Below are positions 26,310 to 35,162 of a stretch of 64,000 nucleotides of DNA, in pieces. Numbering within the stretch: position 1 is the first letter of the stretch; each line of letters begins with the position of its first letter. Location: positions 4,000,601-4,064,600 of the forward strand of contig NZ_CP117834.1 of assembly GCF_028735875.1 (NCBI RefSeq). The letters run 5' to 3'. Source of the stretch: Shouchella hunanensis (lineage in GTDB: Bacteria > Bacillota > Bacilli > Bacillales > Bacillaceae_D). The notes under the pieces were generated by a model. It was not told the DNA's origin. It ran no database searches and saw only the letters and a list, made by a program, of their open reading frames with translations. A program made the translations under genes and the position numbers.

Positions 26310-27221
26310 TCAAGAATTTTTATTCGTACTCTTTTGTTTCCCTTCCAGCATCGTATAAACGAGCTGAAGAGTCGGCATCGGAATGCCACGTGCTTCCCCT
26401 CTTTTTAAAATGTAGCCAACAATGGCGTCTAATTCAAGCGGGCGATTATGAATAAGGTCGGTTAACATGGACGATTGATTCTCTTTTGTATCGTTACAGA
26501 CGCGTTCAACTTCCTTCCATTTCTCTTCCTGATCGTGCCGCCCTAGCGCCTCCATTATTTCCGCAAAACAGGAGCGCATCGCTTGGTTATAGTGCTTATT
26601 CTTTAAGAGCTCTCCGTTTCTCGCATGTAATAAAGCGGTTAATGGATTTATACATGCGTTAAGGATTAACTTTGATTCAAGCATTTCCTGATAGTCTTCT
26701 CTCCACAAAACAGTCCATACATCCTGATTGAAAACTGACTCCCACTCGGCTTTTCCTATAGAGGATGTTCCACGAAAAGGAGCAATTTTTATCCTTCCTT
26801 CCCCTTTAACAGACACTCGATTGCTTGTTCCTCTTTCTTTTAACAGACCATACTCTACAACACCGACATAAGTCGGTTGAGTCATCTTCTCAATCCACTT
26901 TAAATGCCCCATTCCATTTTGAAGAAATACCCATTTTGTTTGTCGATGCCCTACGTGTTGGTAATCATTTAAAACCTGTTCTACTTGATACGACTTCACA
27001 CATACGATGACACCATCAAAATCGGTTGTATGAGTCGGGTTTATTTGTACGTCGTTTATGATCGTCTCTTGATTCCGTTTATTAAGATGAATACCATCGT
27101 TTTCAAATAACGATTGATCTTGTAGATTCTTAAGATAGAGAGATACTTCCTCTCCTTGTTTTTTTAAAGATGCAGCTACGAATAATCCTACTGCACCAGC
27201 TCCGATAACGGCCACCTTCAT
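26310..27221 (-). CDS. panE: 2-dehydropantoate 2-reductase
   Basis: NADPH-dependent ketopantoate reductase for pantothenate/CoA synthesis (303 aa). It has an N-terminal Rossmann motif (VAVIGAGAVGLFVAASLKKQG), VCVKSYQVEQVL, LQNGMGHLKWIEK, the catalytic-lysine region SKLILNACINPLTALL and the C-terminal helical domain with SSMLTDLIHNRPLELDAIVGYILKRG. Corresponds to ylbQ/panE of B. subtilis, next to bshC. coaD, also needed for CoA synthesis, is 7 kb away. Confidence 0.93.
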   Translation of the reverse strand: MKVAVIGAGAVGLFVAASLKKQGEEVSLYLKNLQDQSLFENDGIHLNKRNQETIINDVQINPTHTTDFDGVIVCVKSYQVEQVLNDYQHVGHRQTKWVFLQNGMGHLKWIEKMTQPTYVGVVEYGLLKERGTSNRVSVKGEGRIKIAPFRGTSSIGKAEWESVFNQDVWTVLWREDYQEMLESKLILNACINPLTALLHARNGELLKNKHYNQAMRSCFAEIMEALGRHDQEEKWKEVERVCNDTKENQSSMLTDLIHNRPLELDAIVGYILKRGEARGIPMPTLQLVYTMLEGKQKSTNKNS

Positions 27222-27374
27222 CGTTCACACCACCAGTACATTCAATAACGTCTATTATACGTGTTCTTAAAGGTTTGTAAAATCAGCTCATCACGGTATT
27301 TTTTAATGCGCTTTCATTCGATTTATAGTAAAATAGTAGATGAAATCATCAGTGGAGCAGGAGGATTATACACA

Positions 27375-27869
27375 ATGATTAAAGTAGAACGATTGCTAAT
27401 TAATTATAAGACGTTAGAAGAGTTTACGAATTTTCGTGACTATGGTGCAGCTGAGCTATCAATGAAAGACGATCTTAATCAGAGCATCGTCGAAAATGAT
27501 AGCGAGTCTCCTTTTTATGGCATTTACTATGGCAAAAAGCTTGTTGCTCGTATGAGCCTCTATCAAATTGATGGAGACTTTGATCAGTATTTTGATCCTC
27601 CGCAAGATTATTTAGAATTATGGAAGTTAGAAGTATTAGAGCCATACCGTGGTAAAGGATACGGAAGAGCGCTTGTTGATTTTGCTAAAAGCTTTGAAAT
27701 TCCAGTTAAGACAAATGCCCGCCAAAGTACAGGTGATTTTTGGTCAAAGCTTGGATTTGAACCTATTACGTACAGAGAAGAACGTGACAGAGGCGAGAGC
27801 CCTTACGTATGGTTTCCTTCAGGCGTCTACGAGCAAAAGAAGCCGAAAGAAAAACAATCACAGGAATAA
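27375..27869 (+). CDS. ylbP: GNAT-family N-acetyltransferase YlbP
   Basis: A 164-residue GNAT protein. The acetyl-CoA binding motif is ELWKLEVLEPYRGKGYGRALVDFAKS (about residues 88-112), followed by NARQSTGDFWSKLGFEPITY. The substrate is unknown; the family is conserved between panE and gerR/rpmF in Bacillaceae. The reading frame opens at 27261, but the ATG at 27375 with AGGAGG about 9 nt upstream is the likely start. It is convergent with gerR and shares its terminator. Confidence 0.9.
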   Translation: MIKVERLLINYKTLEEFTNFRDYGAAELSMKDDLNQSIVENDSESPFYGIYYGKKLVARMSLYQIDGDFDQYFDPPQDYLELWKLEVLEPYRGKGYGRALVDFAKSFEIPVKTNARQSTGDFWSKLGFEPITYREERDRGESPYVWFPSGVYEQKKPKEKQSQE

Positions 27870-27872
27870 GAA

Positions 27873-27905
27873 AAAACAGCCGCGTGTATGCACGTGGCTG
27901 TTTTA
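27873..27905. terminator. Bidirectional terminator between ylbP and gerR
   Basis: AAAACAGCCgCGTG pairs with CACGtGGCTGTTTT around TATG; A-rich and T-rich flanks serve both strands. It starts 4 nt after the ylbP stop and covers the gerR stop. Confidence 0.85.
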
Positions 27906-28457
27906 TAATGATTTTTCAAGTAACGTATGATTGGTCAGCTTTCGAGCACGATCCATAATTTCAAGCAGAGAGCGGTAATCTTGTGTAATAACGCTCTTCT
28001 CCTTTTCTACTCTTTCTAGTTGCTCTTTTAACTTTTCATTTTCTGCTTTTAATACACTCGCTTCATAAACAGCTTCTTGCTTGTCTTTCATTGATTGTAG
28101 GTAATCAATAACCGCCTCTAAGTCTAACGTTTGATCAGATGTATCTTGTTGCGCTTGTTGGAGTGTTTCGGCTGGTTTTTCCTCTTCTTGCTGTAGCACG
28201 AAGCTAGACTCCGATTTGGCCTTTTCCTTCTTTAGCACCGTTCGTTTTTTCTTTGCCATATTGACTTCAGCTGTGTATTTTTTTCGAATGGTTGAATTCC
28301 ATCTAAACCCACAAGCCGCACTTGTACGTGAGAGCGCTTCTGCTACTTCTTCAAACGCTGCTAGCTGCGTACTTCCTTCTCTAATATGACGCAAAACAGT
28401 GTCAGCTAAAAGTAAATCATCTTCATGCGACCAGGCATCTTGACGATTTGCCGTCAT
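27903..28457 (-). CDS. gerR: RsfA-family sporulation transcription factor GerR (YlbO)
   Basis: A 184-residue protein with an N-terminal Myb/SANT-like DNA-binding domain ([55 protein letters not shown]), a basic linker and a C-terminal coiled coil (about residues 130-175). Both RsfA and GerR belong to this family; the position next to ylbP and rpmF is that of ylbO (gerR), a mother-cell regulator that represses some sigma-E genes. The promoter at 28499-28527 has a perfect sigma-E -10, consistent with this. Confidence 0.88.
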   Translation of the reverse strand: MTANRQDAWSHEDDLLLADTVLRHIREGSTQLAAFEEVAEALSRTSAACGFRWNSTIRKKYTAEVNMAKKKRTVLKKEKAKSESSFVLQQEEEKPAETLQQAQQDTSDQTLDLEAVIDYLQSMKDKQEAVYEASVLKAENEKLKEQLERVEKEKSVITQDYRSLLEIMDRARKLTNHTLLEKSL

Positions 28458-28498
28458 GTTTAGCCCCTCCCTTTCCTAATCCTCTTAAACCGTAATAA

Positions 28499-28527
28499 AG
28501 TGTATGCTTCCATTTAGCAAAATAGAC
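28499..28527 (-). promoter_or_regulatory. Sigma-E promoter of gerR
   Basis: On the minus strand GTCTATT and CATACACT are separated by 14 nt. The -10 is a perfect match to the sigma-E consensus CATACAMT and the -35 matches KMATATT at 5 of 7. It ends about 42 nt before the gerR start. Confidence 0.75.
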
Positions 28528-28570
28528 GTTTCTATTAAAACATCATCTCCAAGTCTACTCCTGCTTATAC

Positions 28571-28602
28571 AAAAAAAAAAGAAAGCCATCGGAATGGCTT
28601 TC
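28571..28602 (-). terminator. Intrinsic terminator after rpmF
   Basis: GAAAGCCAT / ATGGCTTTC 9-bp stem with a 4-nt loop, followed by ten T residues on the minus strand, 4 nt past the rpmF stop. Confidence 0.93.
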
Positions 28603-28605
28603 TTT

Positions 28606-28779
28606 TTATTTTGAAGCTACTTTTTCACCTTTGTAAGAACCACACGCTTTGCAGACACGGTGAGATAGTTTATACTCTCCGCAATCTGGGCATTCTACCA
28701 TACCTGGTACTTCTAATTTAAGATGTGTACGACGCTTATTTTTTCTCGTTTTAGATGTTCTTCTAAATGGAACTGCCAT
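28606..28779 (-). CDS. rpmF: 50S ribosomal protein L32
   Basis: Too short to be found by a long-ORF filter; I translated it by hand. It gives a 57-residue protein beginning [19 protein letters not shown], with a zinc-ribbon made of CPDC (residues 30-33) and CKAC (residues 43-46), and ending in GEKVASK. This is the zinc-binding (C+) form of L32. It follows ylbN (DUF177) by 40 nt, the near-universal yceD-rpmF pair, and is followed by a strong terminator. Confidence 0.97.
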   Translation of the reverse strand: MAVPFRRTSKTRKNKRRTHLKLEVPGMVECPDCGEYKLSHRVCKACGSYKGEKVASK

Positions 28780-28819
28780 GTTTGTTACACCTCCTTAAAA
28801 TTAAATCGAAGAAAAGCGA

Positions 28820-29335
28820 TTATTTTTCATCGAAGAATTTCGCCAAGTCAGCAAGTCTTGGGTCAATTTGGTCACTGTTCTTCTCGTCTGAAACCAATTC
28901 CCAATCCTTCCCAGAAGAAGGAGCCGGTGTTTCGGTTGGTTTATCAGCGAACACTTGCATAGGAATTTCTACAAGAATACGCTCTTGTATCATATGAGAT
29001 AAATCAATCACATCACCAGAATACGTAAAGACATCTTCTTCATTTAAATGAGAAGGTGGCATTTCACCTTCTGGTACATAGTGAGCTTGACCCTTTATTT
29101 CATATGGCCATTCGACGTCCGCTAACGTTCGGGAACAAGGTAAAACCAAATGCCCCTTTACGACAAACTGAAATGTAAACACATTTCTATTTGCGGTTGC
29201 TATCCCTTTTAAGGAAACAAGACTTGCGGCACGAACATCCTGGTGTTCTTTTAGTTGATCTTCCAACAGTACATTTTCATCAAAATGAAGCGATTCATAT
29301 CGCGCTTGTTGAAGAGCTTGAACGGTCCATTTCAT
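28820..29335 (-). CDS. ylbN: YceD/DUF177-family protein
   Basis: A 171-residue acidic protein of the YceD (DUF177) family, which is nearly always encoded just before rpmF and is implicated in 23S rRNA/large-subunit accumulation. Conserved features include the GHLVLPCSRTLADVEWP segment with its single Cys and the C-terminal DPRLADLAKFFDEK motif typical of the family. Confidence 0.9.
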   Translation of the reverse strand: MKWTVQALQQARYESLHFDENVLLEDQLKEHQDVRAASLVSLKGIATANRNVFTFQFVVKGHLVLPCSRTLADVEWPYEIKGQAHYVPEGEMPPSHLNEEDVFTYSGDVIDLSHMIQERILVEIPMQVFADKPTETPAPSSGKDWELVSDEKNSDQIDPRLADLAKFFDEK

Positions 29336-29441
29336 GTATCCTCACCTCATAGGCAACAAAAATTATTATAAGTCTCAACGACTGGAATGTCAACCTTATT
29401 TCTTTACAGTAAAAGCCGTTTATTCCGAGCCATTATTCTTG

Positions 29442-29447
29442 TATAAT
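29442..29447 (+). promoter_or_regulatory. Candidate -10 of the ylbM promoter
   Basis: A perfect TATAAT lies 68 nt upstream of the ylbM start. The -35 at 17 nt (TTTATT, 29419-29424) is poor. Confidence 0.4.
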
Positions 29448-29514
29448 GTAGCCAAACACGCCTACTATGTAGTGTATCATGTGAATGTTTTCTATGCAAA
29501 AAAGGAGGAATGTC

Positions 29515-30735
29515 ATGAAAGCTGTTGGTCTTGTCGTTGAATACAACCCGTTTCATAACGGTCATCTCCATCATGTCATCAAAGCAAAAGAGGACTCTGA
29601 AGCGGATGTAGTGATTGCCGTTATGAGTGGCTCGTTTTTACAGAGAGGAGAACCTGCTCTCGTTTCAAAACGAGTCCGTGCAGAAATGGCGCTTCAAGCT
29701 GGGGTTGACATTGTCGTTGAACTTCCTTATGGCTATGCCGTTCAGACTGCTCCATATTTTGCAGAAGGGGCGGTTCGCCTATTAACCGCACTACAATGTG
29801 CGACCCTTCATTTCGGCAGTGAGGAAGGTGACATTGACCGATTTCTTCAACTTAACGCTTTTATGAAGAAAAACGATCATGATTATCAGCAACAAATAAA
29901 AGCGTTTCTAAAAAAAGGCTATGCTTACCCGAGAGCGAGCGCTGAAGCCTTTGCTTTTCTTCACGAGGCTCGTACGCAGCTACCTTTAAGTGAGCCAAAT
30001 AATATTTTAGGCTACCATTATGTTCAACAAATTGATGCTCAAGCGTCTCCCATGGAACCATTAACAACCTTACGTATTGCGGCTAACTACCATGATGAGG
30101 ATATGGGAGAAGGAACCATCGCTAGCGCAACGAGCATACGTAAGGCATTATTACATAAAAAAGAGGTTGATCACGTCCTTCCTGCATCAACAGCAAGGTT
30201 ACTCGACTACTATAAACAAACTCACGGACACGTCCACTTTTGGGAGAACTACTATTCTTACTTAAAGTATCAAATCCTCACGCGAACACCTGCGGAGCTG
30301 GAACAAATTGCAGAGTGTGAGGAAGGGTTAGAATATCGATTAATTGAAACAGGCTTGCAAGCTACTTCCTTTTCAGATTGGCTAACGCGATTAAAAACAA
30401 AACGGTATACGAAAACGAGGCTTCAACGCTTATTTGTTCATTTATTGACGAACACGACGAAAGAAGAAATGGCTACTGTTCGGAGTAATAGGGAAAATGA
30501 TTATATTCGCTTGTTAGGTATGAGCGAAACAGGAAAAAGTTATTTGAATCAATACAAGAAGGCTTTCTCCCTTCCGGTGGTGACACGAGAAGCAGAACTG
30601 AGACATTATGGAGTATTAGCTTCATTAGATCAGCGAGCAACAGCCTGTTATTGGTTAACGAAACCAGGTGCTCTTCATTCCGAGGCGATGAAACAAGAGT
30701 TTCAAGCCACACCTCTTTTCCTAAAAAACAGCTAG
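29515..30735 (+). CDS. ylbM: tRNA(Met) cytidine acetate ligase TmcAL
   Basis: A 406-residue nucleotidyltransferase-fold enzyme that makes N4-acetylcytidine at the wobble position of elongator tRNA-Met from acetate and ATP. It has the HIGH-like motif GLVVEYNPFHNGHLHHV, VIAVMSGSFLQRGEPALVSKR, LPYGYAVQTAPYFAEGAV and EPNNILGYHYVQQI. The upstream frame is open, but AAGGAGG sits 6-8 nt before the ATG at 29515. Divergent from ylbN-rpmF as in B. subtilis. Confidence 0.94.
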   Translation: MKAVGLVVEYNPFHNGHLHHVIKAKEDSEADVVIAVMSGSFLQRGEPALVSKRVRAEMALQAGVDIVVELPYGYAVQTAPYFAEGAVRLLTALQCATLHFGSEEGDIDRFLQLNAFMKKNDHDYQQQIKAFLKKGYAYPRASAEAFAFLHEARTQLPLSEPNNILGYHYVQQIDAQASPMEPLTTLRIAANYHDEDMGEGTIASATSIRKALLHKKEVDHVLPASTARLLDYYKQTHGHVHFWENYYSYLKYQILTRTPAELEQIAECEEGLEYRLIETGLQATSFSDWLTRLKTKRYTKTRLQRLFVHLLTNTTKEEMATVRSNRENDYIRLLGMSETGKSYLNQYKKAFSLPVVTREAELRHYGVLASLDQRATACYWLTKPGALHSEAMKQEFQATPLFLKNS

Positions 30736-30755
30736 CATAAGGATGCTAGCTGTTT
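30726..30755. terminator. Bidirectional terminator between ylbM and ylbL
   Basis: AAACAGCTAGCA / TGCTAGCTGTTT, a 12-bp perfect stem with a 6-nt loop, contains the ylbM stop codon TAG in its left arm and precedes a T-rich run. It serves both convergent genes. Confidence 0.85.
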
Positions 30756-30758
30756 GTT

Positions 30759-31781
30759 TTATTCATTCTGTAACGTTTCAAGAAAGGCTATCGCCTCTTC
30801 AAACGTTTCGATTGGAACAATTTCCATATCGGTATTGATCGATTCAGCTGCTGCTAGTGCATCCTCATAGTTATGACCACTTCTTGGTACTAAGAAATAG
30901 TCAGCACCTGCGCGTTCAGAAGCAACCACTTTTTGATTAGCGCCCCCAATTGCACCGACTTCTCCGTCCTCATTAATCGTACCAGTTCCAGCAATGTGTA
31001 ACCCACTTGTTAGATCAATTTCCTCCAGCTGACTATAGATTTCTAGCGCGAAAATTAAACCCGCTGACGGGCCACCAATGGCTCCAGCAGTGATCTCGAC
31101 TTCTGGTGTGAACGTCGCTGTCCGAACAGTCTCCACAGAGACACCGACTCCCACACGTTCATCACCTAAGTTTAGCTCATCAGGAAAAGTCGAAAAAGCT
31201 AAATTTTTCACTAGTGTTTCATCATCACGTTCAAATGTCATCGTAACAATATCACCATCAGAATAAGCAGCTAATAAGTCAATGAGCGCTTCACTTGTTC
31301 CTACTTCTTCTCCATCGACATGAGTAATAATGTCACCTGGTTCTAGTTGATCAGCTGCCGACATCCCCTCTGTTGTGCCGACGACATAGACACCAGTATA
31401 GTCAATCTGTACATCGCCCTTATTCGATGCACGGAATGCAGCAATTTTTGCATCGTCCTGTGAATTGGCCATTAACAATTGCTGTCTCTGATTGTATTCT
31501 TCATCCGTCATTCCGGAAGGAGCTGGATTTAACGATCGAAACTCGCTAAACAAAGACCAGAATAGTAACGCCGGAGTCGCTTTCGCACTCCGAACTGTCG
31601 TTAACATAAACGTGCCTTCATCGTCTTTTATCCCACCTTCAACTGTCACCATCTCTTCCACTGATTCTGCCATTCCCGGCTGACTATAATAGTAAGGAAG
31701 CTCAAAACGAACAATCAAAAAGAATACAATAATTAAAACGACCCACTTAATCCATGGAAACGACTTTCGTTTTTGTTCCAT
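30759..31781 (-). CDS. ylbL: PDZ/Lon-type serine protease YlbL
   Basis: A 340-residue membrane-anchored protease. One N-terminal transmembrane helix (about 10-28) is followed by a PDZ domain (about 125-200; VYVVGTTEGMSAADQLEPGDII) and a C-terminal Lon protease domain. The catalytic Ser-Lys dyad can be placed: S239 in GAIGGPSAGL and K284 in GGANQKVVA. In B. subtilis YlbL and CtpA degrade the SOS division inhibitor YneA. It follows ylbK by 3 nt. Confidence 0.93.
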   Translation of the reverse strand: MEQKRKSFPWIKWVVLIIVFFLIVRFELPYYYSQPGMAESVEEMVTVEGGIKDDEGTFMLTTVRSAKATPALLFWSLFSEFRSLNPAPSGMTDEEYNQRQQLLMANSQDDAKIAAFRASNKGDVQIDYTGVYVVGTTEGMSAADQLEPGDIITHVDGEEVGTSEALIDLLAAYSDGDIVTMTFERDDETLVKNLAFSTFPDELNLGDERVGVGVSVETVRTATFTPEVEITAGAIGGPSAGLIFALEIYSQLEEIDLTSGLHIAGTGTINEDGEVGAIGGANQKVVASERAGADYFLVPRSGHNYEDALAAAESINTDMEIVPIETFEEAIAFLETLQNE

Positions 31782-31784
31782 TCT

Positions 31785-32567
31785 TTACCTCCACTGTTTC
31801 ATTCTTTCTAAGATGTCGGGTATGAGCGCTCGACATGCTCGTTCACCTTGTTCAATTAATCGTTCGGTTTCTGAAAAATCAAGAGGTGATGAGTGTTTAA
31901 TAATTGGACGAACCATAACATCTCCCTGTTCCTTTTGCTTGCTAGCTAACTCTCTACCCATTATGTCCATTGTCTGCATGACAATTTCATGAATAGAAGG
32001 AGATTGTAAATGTGAACGAAAAAAAGATACATCAACACCAAGGACAATATCGGCTCCCATTTCACGGACTACTGATACAGGTACCCTTTCTACGACGCCT
32101 CCATCTACAAGAAGTTGATCTCCCCATTTTACTGGAACGAAAATGCCTGGAATGGACATACTCGCGCGAATCGCTCTTGCTACATCTCCAGTATCAATCA
32201 CCACTCTATTCCCTGTTAACAAATCCGTGGCGACAACGCGGACTTCTTTATGTAGTTGATGAAAATGCATCTTTTTTGCTAAAAGCCGCACGAGACTTTC
32301 AATTCGATCGCCGGCGATTAACCCTTGGCGTGATACGGTAAAATCTAAATAAAACTTATTTTTAAATAGCCTTGCAAACCGTTCCATATGTTCAATTGAA
32401 TGACCGACCCCATACATAGTAGCAACAAGAGCCCCCATACTGCTTCCTGCCAAGTAGTCCACTTCAATCCCTGCATCTTCCAACGCACGAAGGACGCCAA
32501 TATGCGCAAATCCCCGTGCTCCACCAGAGCCTAAAGCAAGTCCAATTTTAGGGCGTTTTGCTTTCAA
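31785..32567 (-). CDS. ylbK: Patatin-like phospholipase-family protein (RssA type)
   Basis: A 260-residue patatin-domain protein. It has the oxyanion motif GLALGSGGARGFAHIGVL, the nucleophile elbow GSSMG (Ser about residue 43) and the catalytic Asp in VDGGVVERVP (about residue 153). Substrate unknown; presumably lipid acyl hydrolase. It lies 3 nt from ylbL on the same strand and diverges from ylbJ. Confidence 0.92.
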   Translation of the reverse strand: MKAKRPKIGLALGSGGARGFAHIGVLRALEDAGIEVDYLAGSSMGALVATMYGVGHSIEHMERFARLFKNKFYLDFTVSRQGLIAGDRIESLVRLLAKKMHFHQLHKEVRVVATDLLTGNRVVIDTGDVARAIRASMSIPGIFVPVKWGDQLLVDGGVVERVPVSVVREMGADIVLGVDVSFFRSHLQSPSIHEIVMQTMDIMGRELASKQKEQGDVMVRPIIKHSSPLDFSETERLIEQGERACRALIPDILERMKQWR

Positions 32568-32698
32568 AAATGCTCCTCCTTCACTTGTAAACGAACACGG
32601 ATATACGTTTTAATCTTATGGTCTAAACCTACGTGTTATGCGTATATTTAAAAGGACATGCTTTTATCTGCTAGTTACTATAAAGGAGTCCTGAATGC

Positions 32699-33916
32699 AT
32701 GCTTGATGCGCGAAATTCATCTCAACTAAAATCAGCATTATTTGCAATAGCAACGATAGTTCTCGCTTTATCTCTCGTGTTTTTCCCAAAAGAAGCGCTA
32801 GAAGCATCAACGAGAGGATTGGATATGTGGTGGAACGTTGTCTTTCCTTCTTTACTTCCCTTTTTTATCGTCTCTGAGCTTTTAATCGGATTTGGAGTTG
32901 TCGCTTTCTTAGGCGTGCTTCTTGAGCCACTTATGCGTCCTCTTTTTAAAGTTCCAGGTATCGGTGGGTTTGTATGGGCAATGGGTCTTGCTAGCGGAAA
33001 CCCAGCTGGTGCAAAACTAGCCGTTCAAATGCGAAAACTAGGGAAGATTTCACAGATTGAAGGAGAGCGTTTAGCCGGGTTTACCAACTCATCTAATCCA
33101 TTATTTATTTTCGGCGCCATTGCTGTCGGTTTTTTTCATAATCCTGCTTTAGGAATGATTTTGGCACTCGCCCATTATATTGGCAACATCGTCGTTGGTT
33201 TCCTCTTTCGTTTTCACGGCAAAAATTCGGAAGAAATGCACCTCAGCCGTGGGCAATCACCACTAAAGATCATTGACGCTTTTTCCGCCATGCACCAAGA
33301 GCGATTAAATGACGGCCGCACGTTTGGCAAATTAATCGGCGATGCCGTTCGCTCTTCCATTGAGACCTTACTTTTAATAGGCGGGTTTATTATTTTATTT
33401 TCTGTATTAAATCAGCTACTAAGTCTTCTTGGTATTCTTTCGCTTATAGCTGTTAGTGTTAGTACGTGTTTTGCCTTAATTGGACTTTCACCAGAATTGG
33501 CGTACCCGTTTATTTCTGGCTTATTTGAAATCACCATTGGCGCTCAAATGATTAGTCAAACAACTGAAGCGAGCTTCTTATCACAACTCATCGTTGTTTC
33601 CTTTATTCTTGGATTTGGTGGTTTTTCGATTCAAGCGCAAGTAGCAAGCATCTTAGCCGAATCAGATATTCGCTTTCGTCCGTTTCTATTGGCTCGCTTT
33701 CTCCAAGGGCTAACGGCGGCTTGCCTCGTTATTCCACTGTACTATCTTTTCTACGAGCCACTTACAGATGAAGTGAGTAGTGGCGGCGTTCGTATTCCGG
33801 CATCTATCGAACAAGGTTGGCACTTTTTCCTTGAGATCTCACCCTACATCACGTTTAGCTTTCTCTGTTTGTTTATTTTACTAAAAACCATGCATATAAA
33901 GAAAAGATTCGTTTAG
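32699..33916 (+). CDS. ylbJ: Sporulation integral membrane protein YlbJ
   Basis: A 405-residue polytopic protein with about eight hydrophobic helices and nucleoside-transporter-like gate motifs (WWNVVFPSLLPFFIVSELLIGFG; MGLASGNPAGAKLAVQMRKLG; GFTNSSNPLFIFGAIAVGFF; FGGFSIQAQVASILAESDI). YlbJ is a sigma-E-dependent protein required for normal spore formation in B. subtilis, and its family includes SpoVV, involved in dipicolinic acid transport. The ATG lies 10 nt after GGAG. Convergent with coaD, with a 4-nt overlap. Confidence 0.92.
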   Translation: MLDARNSSQLKSALFAIATIVLALSLVFFPKEALEASTRGLDMWWNVVFPSLLPFFIVSELLIGFGVVAFLGVLLEPLMRPLFKVPGIGGFVWAMGLASGNPAGAKLAVQMRKLGKISQIEGERLAGFTNSSNPLFIFGAIAVGFFHNPALGMILALAHYIGNIVVGFLFRFHGKNSEEMHLSRGQSPLKIIDAFSAMHQERLNDGRTFGKLIGDAVRSSIETLLLIGGFIILFSVLNQLLSLLGILSLIAVSVSTCFALIGLSPELAYPFISGLFEITIGAQMISQTTEASFLSQLIVVSFILGFGGFSIQAQVASILAESDIRFRPFLLARFLQGLTAACLVIPLYYLFYEPLTDEVSSGGVRIPASIEQGWHFFLEISPYITFSFLCLFILLKTMHIKKRFV

Positions 33917-34398
33917 CCGTTAACGGCATACACTTTTTTCAAGGCTTGTGCGACTGGTTCTGGTACGAGGCTCGATACGTCGCTACCATAACTCGCGGCT
34001 TCTTTAACGATGCTTGAGCTTACGAAGCTATATTGCGGCTTAGTCATAAAAAAAAGTGTATCGACTTCCGGAACAAGCGTTTTGTTCATAGCTGCAATAT
34101 TTTCTTCATAATCATAATCCGTACTAGAACGTAATCCTCGTATAATAGCAGAAGCACCATTCGTCTTCGCATACTCAACTAGTAAACCTGTAAATGGTTC
34201 AACAACGATATTTGGAATGTGCGCCGTCGCTTGTTTTAAAAGAGCGACTCGCTCTTCTAATGAGAAAAGTGGACTCTTTTTATTATTAACAGAAACAACA
34301 ACGATTAATTCGTCAAACTGATTAGCAGCTCGTTCAAATAAATCAACATGCCCATTTGTCACCGGATCGAAACTACCTGAACTAACAGCTCGTCTCAT
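33913..34398 (-). CDS. coaD: Phosphopantetheine adenylyltransferase
   Basis: Penultimate enzyme of CoA synthesis (161 aa). The nucleotidyltransferase motif is AVSSGSFDPVTNGHVDLFERAA, with VSVNNKKSPLFSLEERVALL, GLRSSTDYDYEENIAAMNKTL and PQYSFVSSSIVKEAASYGSDVS. ATG at 34398 is preferred to a GTG two codons earlier. It overlaps the 3' end of rsmD by 17 nt, the widespread rsmD-coaD arrangement. Confidence 0.96.
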   Translation of the reverse strand: MRRAVSSGSFDPVTNGHVDLFERAANQFDELIVVVSVNNKKSPLFSLEERVALLKQATAHIPNIVVEPFTGLLVEYAKTNGASAIIRGLRSSTDYDYEENIAAMNKTLVPEVDTLFFMTKPQYSFVSSSIVKEAASYGSDVSSLVPEPVAQALKKVYAVNG

Positions 34399-34957
34399 GT
34401 CCACTCACCCTTTCATAAATCGTTATTTTTGTCTCTCCGTATTGCTCCGTTCGAATGATTTGAAGTGATGAAAAGGAGGCTAGTTCACTTGAGGAAGCTG
34501 TTTCGCACACAATTAGCCCACCTTCTTCGAGTACGGAACTTTCATCAATCTTTGCTAGCGCTTCTTTTATGTACAGCTCGGCCTTTGCATATGGCGGATC
34601 GATAAGCAGTAATTGGAACGTTTCCCCCTTGCCTATTAATACTTGGAGGCCCCTTAAACTATCATTTTTAAAAACAGACGCTCGCTCACTTAGTTTCGTA
34701 TGGCTTAAATTTTGACGTATTGTTTGAATAGCTGGATGTTGGGCTTCAATAAAAATACACCGATCCATACCTCGGCTCAACGCTTCAATTCCTAAAGCAC
34801 CGCTCCCTGCAAACAAATCAAGTACTTGACCGCCATCAAAATACGGACCAATCATATTAAAGATCGACTCTTTTACTTTATCTGTTGTCGGTCTTGTCTG
34901 TTTCCCTGGAACAGGCTTCAGTCTTAGCCCACCTTGTTGCCCAGAAATCACTCTCAT
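34382..34957 (-). CDS. rsmD: 16S rRNA (guanine(966)-N2)-methyltransferase
   Basis: A 191-residue Rossmann methyltransferase (YlbH in B. subtilis). Motifs are RVISGQQGGLRLKPVPG, RPTTDKVKESIFNMI, the SAM loop VLDLFAGSGALGIEALSRG and the catalytic LLIDPPYAK (DPPY). It is followed by coaD with overlap and preceded by an unusual 270-nt region rich in stem-loops (34999-35161). Confidence 0.95.
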   Translation of the reverse strand: MRVISGQQGGLRLKPVPGKQTRPTTDKVKESIFNMIGPYFDGGQVLDLFAGSGALGIEALSRGMDRCIFIEAQHPAIQTIRQNLSHTKLSERASVFKNDSLRGLQVLIGKGETFQLLLIDPPYAKAELYIKEALAKIDESSVLEEGGLIVCETASSSELASFSSLQIIRTEQYGETKITIYERVSGHETSC

Positions 34958-34998
34958 ATTCTCACCTTACCCTATGAATTAATGAATACATGTATAAA

Positions 34999-35161
34999 GC
35001 ACGCAGCTAGCGTACATACTAAGTCTAGCAACACAGTACGTGTTGCGACAACCGCGGAGAAGACTTACATTTCCCCATAAGATCTTCCTCCGGTTTCTCC
35101 TCTCCCATTGCCATGTGAGATCATGGCAAGGCATTCTTCCTTGTGAAGAATGCCTTTTTTT
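34999..35161 (+). ncRNA. Putative structured RNA upstream of rsmD (ylbH), ending in an intrinsic terminator
   Basis: No coding gene fits here, but four hairpins and a terminator stem follow in order. They are GCACGC/GCGTAC (34999-35015, one G-U), GCAACAC/GTGTTGC (35028-35046, perfect), ACCGCGGAGAAGA/TCTTCCTCCGGT (35051-35094, one bulge and mismatch), TTGCCATG/CATGGCAA (35108-35129) and GGCATTCTTC/GAAGAATGCC (35130-35154) plus seven T on the plus strand. The terminator favours plus-strand transcription. The stems also fold on the minus strand, where the region would be the rsmD leader; Rfam has a ylbH leader motif from this locus in Bacillus. Strand and identity are unresolved. Confidence 0.6.
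35130..35161 (+). terminator. Intrinsic terminator of the putative RNA
   Basis: A 10-bp perfect stem with a 5-nt loop (CTTGT) followed by seven T residues on the plus strand. There is no plus-strand coding gene upstream for it to terminate. Confidence 0.85.
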
Positions 35162-35162
35162 G

